The notes under the pieces were generated by a model. The model was not told where the DNA came from and searched no databases. It saw only the letters and a program-made list of their open reading frames with translations. Positions 8,259 through 18,266 of a stretch of DNA of 64,000 bases are shown piece after piece. The position numbers and the translations under genes were made by a program. The DNA comes from Labrenzia sp. OB1 (GTDB lineage Bacteria > Pseudomonadota > Alphaproteobacteria > Rhizobiales > Stappiaceae), in NCBI RefSeq assembly GCF_001624695.1, contig NZ_JSEP01000002.1, positions 124,001 through 188,000 of the forward strand, written 5' to 3'. The stretch's first letter is position 1; every line of letters begins with the position of its first letter.

Positions 8259-8708
8259 ATGGACCATCTCGACAAATTCGATCATCGGCTTTTGAGCCTG
8301 CTGCGCAGTGACAGCCGCCGGACTGGCAAGCAGCTCTCCGAAAAAGTCGGTCTTTCCCAGGCTGCCTGTCTGCGCCGGGTTCAGCACCTGCGGGACATCG
8401 GGGCTATCGAGAAGGAAGTCGCGATCATCTCGCCCGAGGTGGCAGGAGCCTCCGTCACCCTTCTGGTTATGCTGGTGCTGACACGCGGGCAGCCGGAGAA
8501 GGCCGCTCAGCTACGGCGCGATCTTCTGAAACTCCCTCAGGTCCAGAAGATCTATCACGTGACCGGCAACGCCGATCTGGTGCTGACACTGCAATGCGCC
8601 TCCATGGAAGCCTATTCCAATTTCACCGAAGCTCATTTCTACTCCGACGAGATCAAGGGCTTCGACACGATCGTCGTTCTGCGATCATACGACCCCGAGC
8701 CGGATTGA
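8259..8708 (+). CDS. Lrp/AsnC family transcriptional regulator
   Basis: DNA-binding regulator of 149 residues with an N-terminal winged helix-turn-helix (LDKFDHRLLSLLRSDSRRTG, then LSEKVGLSQAACLRRVQHL at about residues 22-45) and a C-terminal RAM/AsnC ligand domain. The VxxIYHVTGNADLVLTLQ core, which forms the effector pocket, lies around residues 98-115. Family members respond to amino acids. Its 3' end faces a GMC oxidoreductase gene 22 bases away on the other strand. The divergent neighbour on the left is the DUF1127 gene. Its target is not evident. Confidence 0.92.
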   Translation: MDHLDKFDHRLLSLLRSDSRRTGKQLSEKVGLSQAACLRRVQHLRDIGAIEKEVAIISPEVAGASVTLLVMLVLTRGQPEKAAQLRRDLLKLPQVQKIYHVTGNADLVLTLQCASMEAYSNFTEAHFYSDEIKGFDTIVVLRSYDPEPD

Positions 8709-8730
8709 TTTTTCCACGAGTAAAATTGGC

Positions 8731-10350
8731 CTAGGCCACTTTCTCACTCCGGATCATGTCCGCCGCCTTTTCCGCGATCATCACCACCGGTGAGGCCGTA
8801 TTGCCCGAGACAATCTTAGGCATAACCGAAGCGTCGATGACACGCAGACCGTCCAGGCCGCGCACCCGCAGCTCGGGATCGACCACGGCCTTGCCGTCCA
8901 CACCCATGCGACAGGTGCCGACCGGATGGAAGATGGTCGTGGCGATGTCGCCGACCTTCGCGAGCAGATCCTCTTCGCTGTCGACCGCCGGACCGGGCAG
9001 GATCTCTTCCGGCTGGTAAGGCGCAAGGGATTTGGCGGTCATGATACGGCGGGCCTGGCGCACGGAGGTGACCGCAATCTGGCGGTCCTTTTCGGCGGAA
9101 AGGTAGTTCAGACGGATATCGGGCTGCTGCGACACGTCCCGGGTCTGGATGTGGACCGAGCCGGTACTTTCCGGGCGCAGGTTGCAAACCGAAACGGTAA
9201 TAGCCGGGAAGCTGTGCAGCGGGTCGCCAAGCTTGTCGGTGGAAAGCGGCTGGACGTGATACTCGAGATCCGGCATGTCCAGCGACGGGTCGGATTTCGT
9301 GAACATGCCGAACTGGCTCGGAGCCATGGCCATCGGGCCGGAGCGGGTCAATCCGTATTGCAGCGCGATCGCCGCCTTGCCGAAAAGGCTGTTGGCCATC
9401 GTGTTCAGCGTTTTGGCGTTCCGGACCTTGTAGACGGTGCGAATCTGCAGGTGATCCTGCAGGTTGCCGCCGACATCGGGGCTCTCGTGGCGCAGTTCGA
9501 TGCCGTGACCGGTCAGAACCTCGCCGTTGCCGATGCCGGAAAGCTCCAGGATCTTGGGCGAGTTGATCGCACCGGCCGCCAGCAGAACTTCCCTCTCTGC
9601 CCTCACTGTCGCGTCCCGGCCCTTGTGGGAGAACGCCACGCCAACGGCGCGCTTGCCTTCAAGCAGGATGGATTTCGTTTCCGCGTGGGTGATCAGTCTG
9701 AGATTCGGGCGCTTAAGAGCAGGACGCAGGAAGCCTTTGGCGGTGTTCCAGCGCACGCCCCCTTTCTGGTTGACTTCGAAGAAGCCGCTGCCTTCATTAT
9801 TGCCGTCATTGAAGTCCGCGCGCGGTTCGACACCGAATTCACGCGCGCCCTCCTGAACCGCTTTGAGGATGTCCCAGGTGAGCCGCTGTTTGGCGACCTT
9901 CCACTCACCGCCGCCGCCATGCATGGTAGTGGTGCCGGCATGGTGATCCTCGGACTTCACAAAATAGGGGAGAACATCGTCCCAGGCCCAGCCGACATTG
10001 CCGAGCTGGCGCCAGTGATCGTAGTCGGCGGCCTGCCCGCGCATGTAGATCATGCCGTTGACGGAGGTGCAGCCGCCGAGGACCTTGCCGCGCGGATAGA
10101 CAAGGCTGCGTCCGTTCAGCCCCGGTTCGGCGGCGGTTTTCATCATCCAGTCTGTGCGCGGATTGCCGATGCAATACAGATAGCCGACCGGAATATGAAC
10201 CCAGTGGTAATTGTCCGATCCACCGGCCTCCAGAAGAAGAACCCGCACGGAGGGATCTTCCGTCAGGCGGTTGGCCAGAACGCAGCCGGCAGTGCCCGCG
10301 CCGACGATGACATAATCGTAGGTTCCTTCCAGAGCATTCTGCCCGCTCAT
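8731..10350 (-). CDS. GMC-family FAD-dependent oxidoreductase (choline dehydrogenase-like)
   Basis: Flavin-dependent alcohol/sugar oxidoreductase of 539 residues. The N-terminal dinucleotide fold is VIVGAGTAGCVLANRL (residues 14-29). The GMC signature 1 region reads RGKVLGGCTSVNGMIYMRG. The C-terminal active site carries HPVGTCRMG with the catalytic His and SGNTASP with the partner Asn. The overall pattern is that of choline dehydrogenase-like enzymes, but betA neighbours are absent, so the alcohol substrate is unknown. The start at ATG 10350 has GGGAG eight to ten bases upstream. A second GMC paralogue lies at 45798-47414. Confidence 0.9.
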   Translation of the reverse strand: MSGQNALEGTYDYVIVGAGTAGCVLANRLTEDPSVRVLLLEAGGSDNYHWVHIPVGYLYCIGNPRTDWMMKTAAEPGLNGRSLVYPRGKVLGGCTSVNGMIYMRGQAADYDHWRQLGNVGWAWDDVLPYFVKSEDHHAGTTTMHGGGGEWKVAKQRLTWDILKAVQEGAREFGVEPRADFNDGNNEGSGFFEVNQKGGVRWNTAKGFLRPALKRPNLRLITHAETKSILLEGKRAVGVAFSHKGRDATVRAEREVLLAAGAINSPKILELSGIGNGEVLTGHGIELRHESPDVGGNLQDHLQIRTVYKVRNAKTLNTMANSLFGKAAIALQYGLTRSGPMAMAPSQFGMFTKSDPSLDMPDLEYHVQPLSTDKLGDPLHSFPAITVSVCNLRPESTGSVHIQTRDVSQQPDIRLNYLSAEKDRQIAVTSVRQARRIMTAKSLAPYQPEEILPGPAVDSEEDLLAKVGDIATTIFHPVGTCRMGVDGKAVVDPELRVRGLDGLRVIDASVMPKIVSGNTASPVVMIAEKAADMIRSEKVA

Positions 10351-10672
10351 CCCGTCTCGCTCCCAAATTCCGCTGAAGGGAACATGGCCCCTCCCGGTCC
10401 CATGCTCCCGCTTCCTTGTTCCGCACATCCGAAGCACTCGGTGGCAGCCTGACCCCATGCATATCCGCAAAATCGTTCTTCCGCCATTCAGCGCAAGAGC
10501 TTAAATCGGCTCAGTCCGATTTGCAGGCGCGAGAACGCATCCACGCTTTGCGAGAAGTTCCGGGCTGACAAAAGGGCCGGCGTCGCGATAATCTGCTTTT
10601 GCGATTCCCCGGCTGCCGATGGCGGTACGCCGATTTCCAGTTTCGTCCCAGGACCGCCGTGTGATTTTAACA
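10351..10672. other. Divergent intergenic region (GMC oxidoreductase / solute-binding protein)
   Basis: About 320 bases between two divergent genes. The bases 10619-10672 could extend the plus-strand gene in frame, but that would put extra residues before its signal peptide. I see no other gene, repeat or strong hairpin. Confidence 0.45.
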
Positions 10673-11542
10673 ATGTCCTTCGCCCGATTGTGCCGGTCCC
10701 TCGTCAGACCTCTTGTCGCCGGTGCGGTGGTTGCCAGTTGCTGCGCCGCCCTGTTGTCCGGCATGGCCCTGGCGCAGGATACGCAGGTCCGAGTGCCGAA
10801 TTTCTGGGACCCGAAGGCTGTCCACGACCGGCCGGCCGCCATTCCCGACAAGATCCAGTTTCTGGCAACCGACGACTATCCGCCCTTCGTCTTCCGCGAT
10901 CCGCAAGGGCGGCTGACCGGTTTCAATGTCGATCTGGCGCGGGCGCTCTGCCAGGAACTCGGCAGTTCGTGCTCGCTCAGGATCAAGGATTTCGAGGTTC
11001 TGCTTCCGGCTCTCGAGGAAGAGAAAGGCGATGCCATCATCTCCGGCCTTTCCCGCGGTCTCCCCTCGACGCGGAGCCTGAATTTCACCGACGATTATCT
11101 GAAACTGCCCGCGCGCTTCGTCGTGCCGACGGATCAAATCGAGACGTTCGATGAGCAGAAGCTCGCAGACAAGACCATCGCCGTGGAAACCGGCTCGCGC
11201 TATGAAGCCTTCGTGACGCGCTTCTGGCCCGAGGCGAATGTCCTCAGCCTTGAAAGCGAAGCGGCCGCGCGCGAGGCTGTCAGGACCGGAGAGGCCGACG
11301 CGCATTTCGGCGACGGCCTCAGCCTGTCCTTCTGGCTGCCAAGCGTGGCGGCCGAGGGCTGCTGCACGTTTGCGGGCGGCCCCTGGCTGGAAGAGGGGTA
11401 TTTCGACCAGGGCATGGCGATCGTCACCAGACAGAGCGATCCGGAACGCGCCGCAGCGCTCAACTACGCCCTGCGCCAGCTTCACCAGAAGGGCGTCTAC
11501 CGGGAGCTTTACCTCCGCTATTTCCCGCTGAGTTTCTACTAG
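10673..11542 (+). CDS. Family 3 extracellular solute-binding protein (amino-acid ABC type)
   Basis: Periplasmic binding protein of 289 residues. From the ATG at 10673 there is a clear signal peptide: basic MSFARLCRSLVRP, a hydrophobic core, and cleavage expected after ALA at about residues 33-35. The mature part shows the SBP-3 fold: IQFLATDDYPPFVFRDPQGRL, then GFNVDLARALCQELG and DAIISGLSRG. It binds a small polar ligand, probably an amino acid. No permease or ATPase gene is adjacent, so it either serves a transporter elsewhere or acts as an orphan sensor. The TAG stop at 11540-11542 coincides with the left edge of a family A repeat. Confidence 0.85.
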   Translation: MSFARLCRSLVRPLVAGAVVASCCAALLSGMALAQDTQVRVPNFWDPKAVHDRPAAIPDKIQFLATDDYPPFVFRDPQGRLTGFNVDLARALCQELGSSCSLRIKDFEVLLPALEEEKGDAIISGLSRGLPSTRSLNFTDDYLKLPARFVVPTDQIETFDEQKLADKTIAVETGSRYEAFVTRFWPEANVLSLESEAAAREAVRTGEADAHFGDGLSLSFWLPSVAAEGCCTFAGGPWLEEGYFDQGMAIVTRQSDPERAAALNYALRQLHQKGVYRELYLRYFPLSFY

Positions 11543-11688
11543 GGTGTGGACTCATAAATGAAGCCGAAATGGCATCGGAAATGGCGAAACACCGTCAGGA
11601 AGCGTGCGCGGAGCGGCCCCCCTGCCCGGTCAAGCACGCTGACGACACGGGGTGAGGCCATTTTGGCTTCATTTACGAGTTCACACCC
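11542..11688. repeat. Family A inverted-repeat element, copy 1
   Basis: A 147-base element flanked on both sides by TA (11540-11541 and 11689-11690). Terminal inverted repeats are GGGTGTGGACTCATAAATG on the left and CATTTACGAGTTCACACCC on the right. It sits exactly between the stop codons of two convergent genes, each of which ends in the TAG formed at its edge. On the minus strand it contains a frame beginning MASPRVVSVLDR that recurs in copy 3. Confidence 0.8.
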
Positions 11689-12512
11689 TAATCCCTGTCG
11701 GTGGACCGGCGTCTGGAATTCTTGAAGAACGGGATGGACAGGCTGAATAGGAAGGAATGGGCTTTCGGCGTCAAAGCGGGGCCGAGACCGATCTCCATGC
11801 CGTCGTGGCCTTTTTCCGGCTGATCCACATAGGTTCCGAACAAACGATCCCAGAAGGAAAAATAGAAGCCGTAGTTGCTGTCGGTTTCGCGCCAATAGAC
11901 GGAATGATGGACCCGGTGCATGTCCGGTGTCACGATCACGCAACGCAGCAGCCGGTCCGCCCATAACGGGATGCGCAGATTGGCGTGGTTGAAGATAGCC
12001 GAACCGTTGAGCACGATCTCGAAGATCAGCACCGCTTCCACCGGGCCGCCCAGGGCGGCGATCACCAGTCCCTTCCAGATGAAGGACAACAGGATCTCAA
12101 CGGGATGAAATCTCAGCCCCGTGGTCGCGTCGACTTCGCTGTCCGCATGATGTACCCGGTGTATCCGCCAGAAGAGCGGGACCTTGTGCGACATCAGGTG
12201 TTGAAACCAGACAGCGAGATCAAGCGCCACAAATGTGAGCAGCCCGGCGAGCAGGCCCGACAGGCCGAGCAGCGGGAACAGCCCCCAGCCCTTGTCTACC
12301 ACCAGAAGCGCCAGACCGACGCCACCGATCGGGAAGATCAGCCGCACCACAAGGGCATCGAGCAGAATAAGACCCCAGTTGGCCGGCCAGCGTCTCAGGC
12401 GGCCGGATGTCCTTTGCCGCCTCGGCAAGCCCGCCTCCAGCAGCGCCATCAGCAGGAAGATGCCGGCAAAACACGCCATGCGAAGCTGATTGATGTCTAT
12501 CTGGTCAAACAT
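11688..12512 (-). CDS. Sterol desaturase / fatty acid hydroxylase family protein
   Basis: Integral membrane di-iron oxygenase of 274 residues. The histidine motifs are present in order: QHLMSH (HxxxH type), HRVHH, FHPVE, and later MHRVHH. These ligate two iron atoms in this family, which hydroxylates or desaturates sterols, carotenoids or acyl chains. Hydrophobic segments lie at about residues 10-30, 55-80 and 145-165. The substrate cannot be inferred from neighbours. Its stop codon (11688-11690) is formed at the right edge of the family A element. Confidence 0.88.
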   Translation of the reverse strand: MFDQIDINQLRMACFAGIFLLMALLEAGLPRRQRTSGRLRRWPANWGLILLDALVVRLIFPIGGVGLALLVVDKGWGLFPLLGLSGLLAGLLTFVALDLAVWFQHLMSHKVPLFWRIHRVHHADSEVDATTGLRFHPVEILLSFIWKGLVIAALGGPVEAVLIFEIVLNGSAIFNHANLRIPLWADRLLRCVIVTPDMHRVHHSVYWRETDSNYGFYFSFWDRLFGTYVDQPEKGHDGMEIGLGPALTPKAHSFLFSLSIPFFKNSRRRSTDRD

Positions 12513-12624
12513 TGCGTTCTTTCAGCCTTTCGAAGCAAACCTGCTTGCCAGGTCAGCCATGGCTCTATAGGTCGGAAGCATAGCCGTCTATACACCTCCT
12601 GCCTCTGCGACAGATCACATCACC

Positions 12625-13266
12625 ATGAACACCTTTGTCTGGACCCGCCCTGAAACGCCTGTAACTGCAACGCTGCTGCTGGCGCACGGGGCCGGCGCAC
12701 CGATGGATTCCGCTTTCATGAACAAGCTGGCGGCGGCGCTGGCGGCGGAAGGCATTGCCGCCGTCCGGTTCGAATTCGCCTATATGGCCGGCCGCCGCAC
12801 AGGCGGAGCCAAAAAGCCGCCACCGCGCGCGGAAAAGCTGATCGGGGAATTTCAGACCGCCCTTCAGGCCGTAATGAAGGAAACGGACGGCCCACTGCTG
12901 ATCGGCGGCAAATCCATGGGTGGGCGCGTTGCCGCCATGCTGGGTGGTGGAGCTTCCCTGCCCGGCCGCGTGGCCGGTGTCTGCTGTTTCGGCTATCCCT
13001 TTCACCCGACCGGCAAAGCGGACGCCGAGTGGCGGCTTGCGCCGCTGGAAGACGCCAAGCGCCCCGTGCTGATCCTGCAGGGCGACCGCGACCCGTTCGG
13101 TTCAAAAACCGAGCTGGAGGACATCACCCTGCCTGCGCATGTCCGGCTGACTTATCTTGAAGACGGCAACCACGATTTCGGTCCGCGCGGCAGGTCCCCG
13201 GCGACGCTCGACGGCAATATCACCGCCGCCGCCAAGGCTACCGCCGCCTTCGCGCAAACACTTTAG
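12625..13266 (+). CDS. Alpha/beta hydrolase (KANL3/Tex30-like)
   Basis: Cytoplasmic alpha/beta-fold protein of 213 residues of the small KANL3/Tex30-like group. An oxyanion-type LLLAHGAGAPMDS lies near the N-terminus. The nucleophile elbow is GGKSMGGR with the Ser at about residue 97. The acid is probably in LQGDRDPFG and the His in EDGNHDFGPR near residue 188, so the catalytic triad appears complete. The substrate is unknown. It is a single gene between the sterol desaturase and the RND pump. Confidence 0.8.
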   Translation: MNTFVWTRPETPVTATLLLAHGAGAPMDSAFMNKLAAALAAEGIAAVRFEFAYMAGRRTGGAKKPPPRAEKLIGEFQTALQAVMKETDGPLLIGGKSMGGRVAAMLGGGASLPGRVAGVCCFGYPFHPTGKADAEWRLAPLEDAKRPVLILQGDRDPFGSKTELEDITLPAHVRLTYLEDGNHDFGPRGRSPATLDGNITAAAKATAAFAQTL

Positions 13267-13289
13267 GCCCTAATACAAGCCTGACCGGT

Positions 13290-16200
13290 CTACTCCGCCG
13301 GAGTGAGCGCGTGCCCCTTCCCGGGAAGACGCGGTGCCCGCCTCAGGCGGATCAGCCCGCCCAGGTCGTCACCGATCTTGATCAGGGCCGGCACCAGCAC
13401 CAGAACGAGTGCGGTTGCCGATCCAAGACCGAAAACGATCGTGATGGCCATGGGCAGAAGAAACTGCGCCTGAAGGCTTGTTTCGAACATCAGCGGCAGC
13501 AAGCCGCCAATTGTCGTGAGCGATGTGAGCAGCACGGCCCTCAACCGGTCGCAACTCGATCCGATGGCCGCTATTTCCAGATTCTCGCCCGTTGCCCTGC
13601 GCTCTTCGAAACGCGCCACCAGGATGATCGAATTGTTGACCAGGATGCCAGCGAGCCCCAGAAGTCCGATCAGACTGAGAATGGTCAGATTATAGCCCAT
13701 CAGATAGTGGCCGACGATGGCTCCGACGGTTCCGAACGGAATGATGGACATCACCACAATCGGGCGCGCGTAGCTCGCGAAGATCGCCGCCAGGATGATA
13801 TAGATTCCGGCCACCGCCATCAGAACTCCGGTCAGGAGTTCGGAAAAGGCGTTCGACTGTTCCTCCGCCCGGCCGGCGAAGGAATAGTCGAGGCCATAGC
13901 GCTCTGCGAGGTCGGGCAGGAATTGGCTGTCAAGCTCGGCGATGATGCGGTTGTTGGAGGTGACGGTACTGTCAACATCCGCGACGACGGTCACCACCGT
14001 CTGACCGTCCCGCCGCAGAACCACCGAAAATCCCTGCGCGTCCGTCAGATTGACCACCTCGGTCATCGGAACAAAGTCTCCCGCGGTCGTTTTCAGTGAA
14101 AGCTGGCGCAGCGCGGCCGTTCCCTCCTGATCGAACACCTGCTTCACCCGCACGGTGACTTCCTCATCCCCTTCGGCAAAGCGCTGCGCGATACTGCCTT
14201 CAAAGGCGTTGCGGATCTGCCGGGCGGCGCTCTCGACCGTGAAGCCCAGCGCCCGTCCACGCGGGGTCAGTTCCACCACCAATTCGGGCTTGCCGTAAGG
14301 CAGGTCGTCTTCCACGGCGCTTGTGCCGGGAAATCCGGACAGTTCCTGCTGCAGTTCCTGCGCCGCGGCCTTCAGGTCCTTCAGGGACGCACCGGACAGC
14401 CGGATATCAAGGTCGCGGCCAGGAGGGCCACCCCTGCGTTCGGCAATCGCGATCCGCGAGGTGCCGGGAATGGGCGGCACAGCCGCCCGCCAGGCCCGGA
14501 CGATTTCCGGCGTCCTGATTGTTCGGTCTTCCGACAGCGTGAGCTGCACGCTGATATTGGCGACATTGTCTCCGCTGCTGTTGCCCGCGGAGCCAAGCGT
14601 GGCATAGGTGGCGAGCACCAGTTTCTGGTCGCTTCCGGCGGTAAGGCTCTCCTCGGCCTCTGTCAGCGCATCTTCGATCCGAAGAATGGCGGCGATGGCC
14701 TGGTCCTCGGGGATGCCGGCGTGGAAAAAGATCGACGCTGTCAGGTTTTCCGCTTCGGGCGAGGGAAAGAAAGTAAAGCCGACGCGGCCACCGCGCACCA
14801 GACCGACCGCCAGGATCATGGCGGCAATCGCGAAGGCGAGCGTCACATAGCGCCAGCGCACGGCCACCGCCACCAGAGCCCGGAACGGATAGTCCCGCAT
14901 CCAGTCGAAACCCGTGTCGAAGCCACGCCGGAACCATCCGGGCTGATCGTCCGTGTCCTTTGCCTGACGACCGCGGCGCAGCGCCAGCAGAAGAGTTTCG
15001 ACGGCAAGTGCCAGCAGGAAGCAGACAACAACGACGACGACTTCGAACACAAAGGTGCCGGCCGAGTCCTTCAGGCCGCGCAGCGGATCGTCAATCAGGT
15101 CGAGATAGGGCGGCACGGACATGTCCGGCTGCGCGACAAGCGCGCTCAGGAAAAAAGCGGGGGCGCCGGCGATGATGACCACACGCCACCAGTTCCAGGC
15201 CGGTTTTCTGGCAAGCGCATGGGAAAGGTGTCCGGGCAGGACAAGAAAACACTCGACCAGCGACGCGATCACAACGGCCACGACCACGACCGGGAGCGTG
15301 CCCATGATCTGACCGAGAACATCGCCCACCAGCAGGATCGGCAGGAAGGCGGCGATGGTCGTCAGGCTCGCGGCGAAGATCGGCGCCAACATGGTGGTCG
15401 CCCCGTTGACCGCCGCGTCCTGGGGCGTATCGCCCAGGCTCTGCCGGGTTGCCGTATGTTCTCCGACCACGATCGCGTCATCGACGATCACGCCGAGCAT
15501 CATGATCAACGCAAACAGGGAGATCATGTTGATGCTCTCGCCCATAAGCCACATGATGCCGAGCGTCGCCATCATCGCGACCGGAATACCGGCGGCGACC
15601 CAGAGCGCGATCCGGGCATTCAGGAACAGAAAGAGGATGGCCACAACCAGAACCAGTCCGGAGAGACCGTTTTCCACGAGCAGAGAGATGCGCCCTTTCA
15701 CGGCGTCCGCACTCACGTCGTATTTCAGGATCTCGAGCGTCTGCGGCAGTTGCGGGGTGATTTCGGCCAGATAAGCATCGACAATCGCCGCCGCCTTCAG
15801 CGTGTCGGTTTTCTCCGCCCGCAGGATCTGCATTTCAACGGCCCGCGTCCCGCCTGAGAACCCCTGCTTTTCGCTGGAGTCGAAATCACGGACCACGGTC
15901 GCGATGTCTTTGACGAGCGTCTTTTCGCCTGAGGTGAAGGACTTGACCTCCACCCGCCCGACCGCCTCCGGAGACCGGGCTTCGGACAGGGCGCGTATCT
16001 GCCGCTCGACGGCACCGTCGAGATTTCCGGCCGGAAGGTCGGTAGTGTTGCCGGCGATCTGGCTGGAAATATCGGCAACCGTCAGATCCAGACGGTGCAG
16101 TTCCCGCTCGGGAATCTCCACCAGATATTCCGGCGACCTGTAGCCATAGAGCTCGACCTTGTCGATGCCGCGCGCCAACAGATCATCGCGCATCTGGCGG

Positions 16201-16682
16201 GCAAAGACCTTGAGCGCCTGTTCCGAATAGGGCCCGCGCAGGGCCAGGGTCGCGACACTGTCGGTGAACGTCGATGCGGAGACCACCGGTGTTTCACTGT
16301 CGACCGGCAGGGTCGTCACGCCGGACACGGCCTGCTCCACATCGGACAGCGCCTGCTGCATATTGGTGCCTTCGACGAATTCCATCTGGATCGACGCAGC
16401 GCCTTCCCGGCCATAGGAGACGATCTCGTCCAGCCCGTCGATGAACCGCAGTTCCGGTTCGACCACCTCGAGGATATTCGCGGTCACGTCTTCCGCACTT
16501 GCTCCGGACCAGCTGATGGAAACGCTGATCCGGTCGGTCTTGACGGTTGGAAAGAACTGGGTGTTCAGCTTTGCAAGGCCATAGGCCCCGAACAGCACCA
16601 TGACGGCCATGATCAGGTTGGCCGCATTCGAGTGGCGGACGATCTGTTCCAGAATGCCGCGGTTTGTTGCACCTATCGCCAT
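13290..16682 (-). CDS. RND efflux transporter, inner-membrane permease
   Basis: Proton-driven drug/solute exporter of 1130 residues with the two-fold repeated RND plan. TM1 is near residues 20-38, a large periplasmic region follows, and a cluster of helices includes FALIMMLGVIVDDAIVVGEH, the TM4 stretch with the Asp pair needed for proton relay. A second periplasmic domain and second helix block contain GLAGILVNNSIILVARFEE. The sequence looks like the HAE/AcrB-MexF superfamily, with an extended cytoplasmic loop between the halves. It starts 11 bases after the adaptor gene, so both form one operon. No outer-membrane factor gene is adjacent. The substrate is unknown. Confidence 0.92.
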   Translation of the reverse strand: MAIGATNRGILEQIVRHSNAANLIMAVMVLFGAYGLAKLNTQFFPTVKTDRISVSISWSGASAEDVTANILEVVEPELRFIDGLDEIVSYGREGAASIQMEFVEGTNMQQALSDVEQAVSGVTTLPVDSETPVVSASTFTDSVATLALRGPYSEQALKVFARQMRDDLLARGIDKVELYGYRSPEYLVEIPERELHRLDLTVADISSQIAGNTTDLPAGNLDGAVERQIRALSEARSPEAVGRVEVKSFTSGEKTLVKDIATVVRDFDSSEKQGFSGGTRAVEMQILRAEKTDTLKAAAIVDAYLAEITPQLPQTLEILKYDVSADAVKGRISLLVENGLSGLVLVVAILFLFLNARIALWVAAGIPVAMMATLGIMWLMGESINMISLFALIMMLGVIVDDAIVVGEHTATRQSLGDTPQDAAVNGATTMLAPIFAASLTTIAAFLPILLVGDVLGQIMGTLPVVVVAVVIASLVECFLVLPGHLSHALARKPAWNWWRVVIIAGAPAFFLSALVAQPDMSVPPYLDLIDDPLRGLKDSAGTFVFEVVVVVVCFLLALAVETLLLALRRGRQAKDTDDQPGWFRRGFDTGFDWMRDYPFRALVAVAVRWRYVTLAFAIAAMILAVGLVRGGRVGFTFFPSPEAENLTASIFFHAGIPEDQAIAAILRIEDALTEAEESLTAGSDQKLVLATYATLGSAGNSSGDNVANISVQLTLSEDRTIRTPEIVRAWRAAVPPIPGTSRIAIAERRGGPPGRDLDIRLSGASLKDLKAAAQELQQELSGFPGTSAVEDDLPYGKPELVVELTPRGRALGFTVESAARQIRNAFEGSIAQRFAEGDEEVTVRVKQVFDQEGTAALRQLSLKTTAGDFVPMTEVVNLTDAQGFSVVLRRDGQTVVTVVADVDSTVTSNNRIIAELDSQFLPDLAERYGLDYSFAGRAEEQSNAFSELLTGVLMAVAGIYIILAAIFASYARPIVVMSIIPFGTVGAIVGHYLMGYNLTILSLIGLLGLAGILVNNSIILVARFEERRATGENLEIAAIGSSCDRLRAVLLTSLTTIGGLLPLMFETSLQAQFLLPMAITIVFGLGSATALVLVLVPALIKIGDDLGGLIRLRRAPRLPGKGHALTPAE

Positions 16683-16693
16683 GACCCGCTCCG

Positions 16694-18109
16694 TTAGCCG
16701 CCCTGGCTGGTGTTGCCGGTCGCGGCAAGCGGGGCAGCCGTGTCTGGCGCCTCCTGAGCTGCATCGACATCGTTCACAAGCAGGCCGTTGCCTGCTTCCG
16801 GAATACGTGTCGCCAGAAGAGTCTCACCATCCTCGAGCGCGCCTTCCACGAGAATGTAGCCGTCATCGATTGCCAGCGACGTTACTTCGCGCGGCTCAAG
16901 GCGGCTGTCGCGGACCACGTAAACCGTCCCTTCGCCGTAAAATGCCGTTTCCGGAATGCGGAAGCTGTCCCGGTATGCCCGGTCCGACAGCGTCACCTCG
17001 ACGAATGCGCCAGGTCGAAGAGGAATGTCGACCGCAGAGCTGTCGATAGAGGCGATCAGGTCGACGCCGCCGCGCGCGCTGGCGACATCCGCGCCGATCC
17101 GCGTGACTGTTGCCGGATAGGTCACAGGCTGGTTGCCGAGATACCAGGTGACCTGCACAGGACGCCCGGCGACCGTACCGCTTTCTGCCAGGAGGCGGCC
17201 ATACTGGTTGTCCGACAGTGTGAACCGCACCTCGTAGGCGTCACTGCCGTAGAGCGAGACAACCGCATCGTTCACGCCGACGAGCCTGCCGAGTTCGGCG
17301 GCTTCGGAGCGCACGATGGCGTCGAAAGGCGCTTCCAGAACCGTGTTTTCCAGTTGGCGCTGCGCGTTTTCAAGCCGCCACTCGAGACGCTCGATCGCCG
17401 CGTTCTGCTGGACGACCCTGGCTTCTTCCAGGGTCAGGGAGTTCTCGGCCTGCTCCAGTGTCTGCTGCCGCTGGGAGACGAGCAGCTTGCGGTCATCCAG
17501 CGTCTGCTCCGTCACCGTGCCCCTGCCCTGCAGATCCTCGGCCCGCTGAAGGTCCTTGCGGGCAAATTCCAGCTGTTCCTTCGCACGCAGCACGTTGCCG
17601 GTTTCAAGCTTGACCCGGCCTTCACTTTCAACGAGCGCCGCCCGGGCTTCGGCCAGATTGGCCTGCGCCTCGGTCACCGCACCTTCGTAGTCGAAGCGAT
17701 CGATGGCAACGAGAAGCTCGCCCTTTGACACGCCGCCGCCGGCCTTCAGGTTCGGATGAACCTCAACCACCTCGCCGGCGACAAGCGAGCGCAGCTCAAC
17801 CTCTCGCCCGGCGGCCGTCTCGCCATAGACGCTTATTTTCGGCGCGTGGTCGCCACGCGCGAGCGTTACGGTTTCGACGGCGTAGCTTTTTTCCTGGACA
17901 GGTTGCTTGGGAAGATCTGCGCGGGTGGCGACAAGAAGGTTCATTCCCTTGACCGCGCCGAACAGAATGGCGAGTGCCAGAACGGCTTGCAGAACAGCCT
18001 TCATCAGCAGCGCAGTCCGCCGAGAGCGCCTTCGCCCACGCGGTTCGGCGGGCGGTATCACTTCGGAAACGGACTGCTTCCCGGTATCTGACTGTAACGA
18101 CTGCAACAT
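16694..18109 (-). CDS. RND efflux transporter, periplasmic adaptor subunit (HlyD/MFP family)
   Basis: Membrane fusion protein of 471 residues that links the permease to an outer-membrane channel. A short cytoplasmic N-terminus with basic RRRSRR precedes one membrane anchor (about residues 38-58). Then come the lipoyl half-motif (SYAVETVTLARGDHAPKI), a long alpha-helical hairpin (about 145-265, rich in E, A, L and Q heptads), and the returning barrel domains. The C-terminus is low-complexity and rich in A. Upstream of the ATG at 18109 the frame continues to 18178 without a ribosome site. It is first gene of the pump operon. No dedicated regulator is adjacent. Confidence 0.88.
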   Translation of the reverse strand: MLQSLQSDTGKQSVSEVIPPAEPRGRRRSRRTALLMKAVLQAVLALAILFGAVKGMNLLVATRADLPKQPVQEKSYAVETVTLARGDHAPKISVYGETAAGREVELRSLVAGEVVEVHPNLKAGGGVSKGELLVAIDRFDYEGAVTEAQANLAEARAALVESEGRVKLETGNVLRAKEQLEFARKDLQRAEDLQGRGTVTEQTLDDRKLLVSQRQQTLEQAENSLTLEEARVVQQNAAIERLEWRLENAQRQLENTVLEAPFDAIVRSEAAELGRLVGVNDAVVSLYGSDAYEVRFTLSDNQYGRLLAESGTVAGRPVQVTWYLGNQPVTYPATVTRIGADVASARGGVDLIASIDSSAVDIPLRPGAFVEVTLSDRAYRDSFRIPETAFYGEGTVYVVRDSRLEPREVTSLAIDDGYILVEGALEDGETLLATRIPEAGNGLLVNDVDAAQEAPDTAAPLAATGNTSQGG

Positions 18110-18266
18110 TTGCGGCTCACCAGGAACATGGAGGAATGATCTTGCCTGCACACGGTACACATTTGTTTCGCAGCGCAATATTCAAGTCCGGCTTACCGCC
18201 GGAGGCAGCCATTTACATGCGAAAAAGTGTAACAAAACGTGTCTGGCGAGTCTGCAGGGGCAGCAA

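Noticed and set aside
8926-10452. 508-residue plus-strand frame
   Set aside because: Antisense shadow of the GMC oxidoreductase. GC-rich codon use makes long open antisense frames common here.
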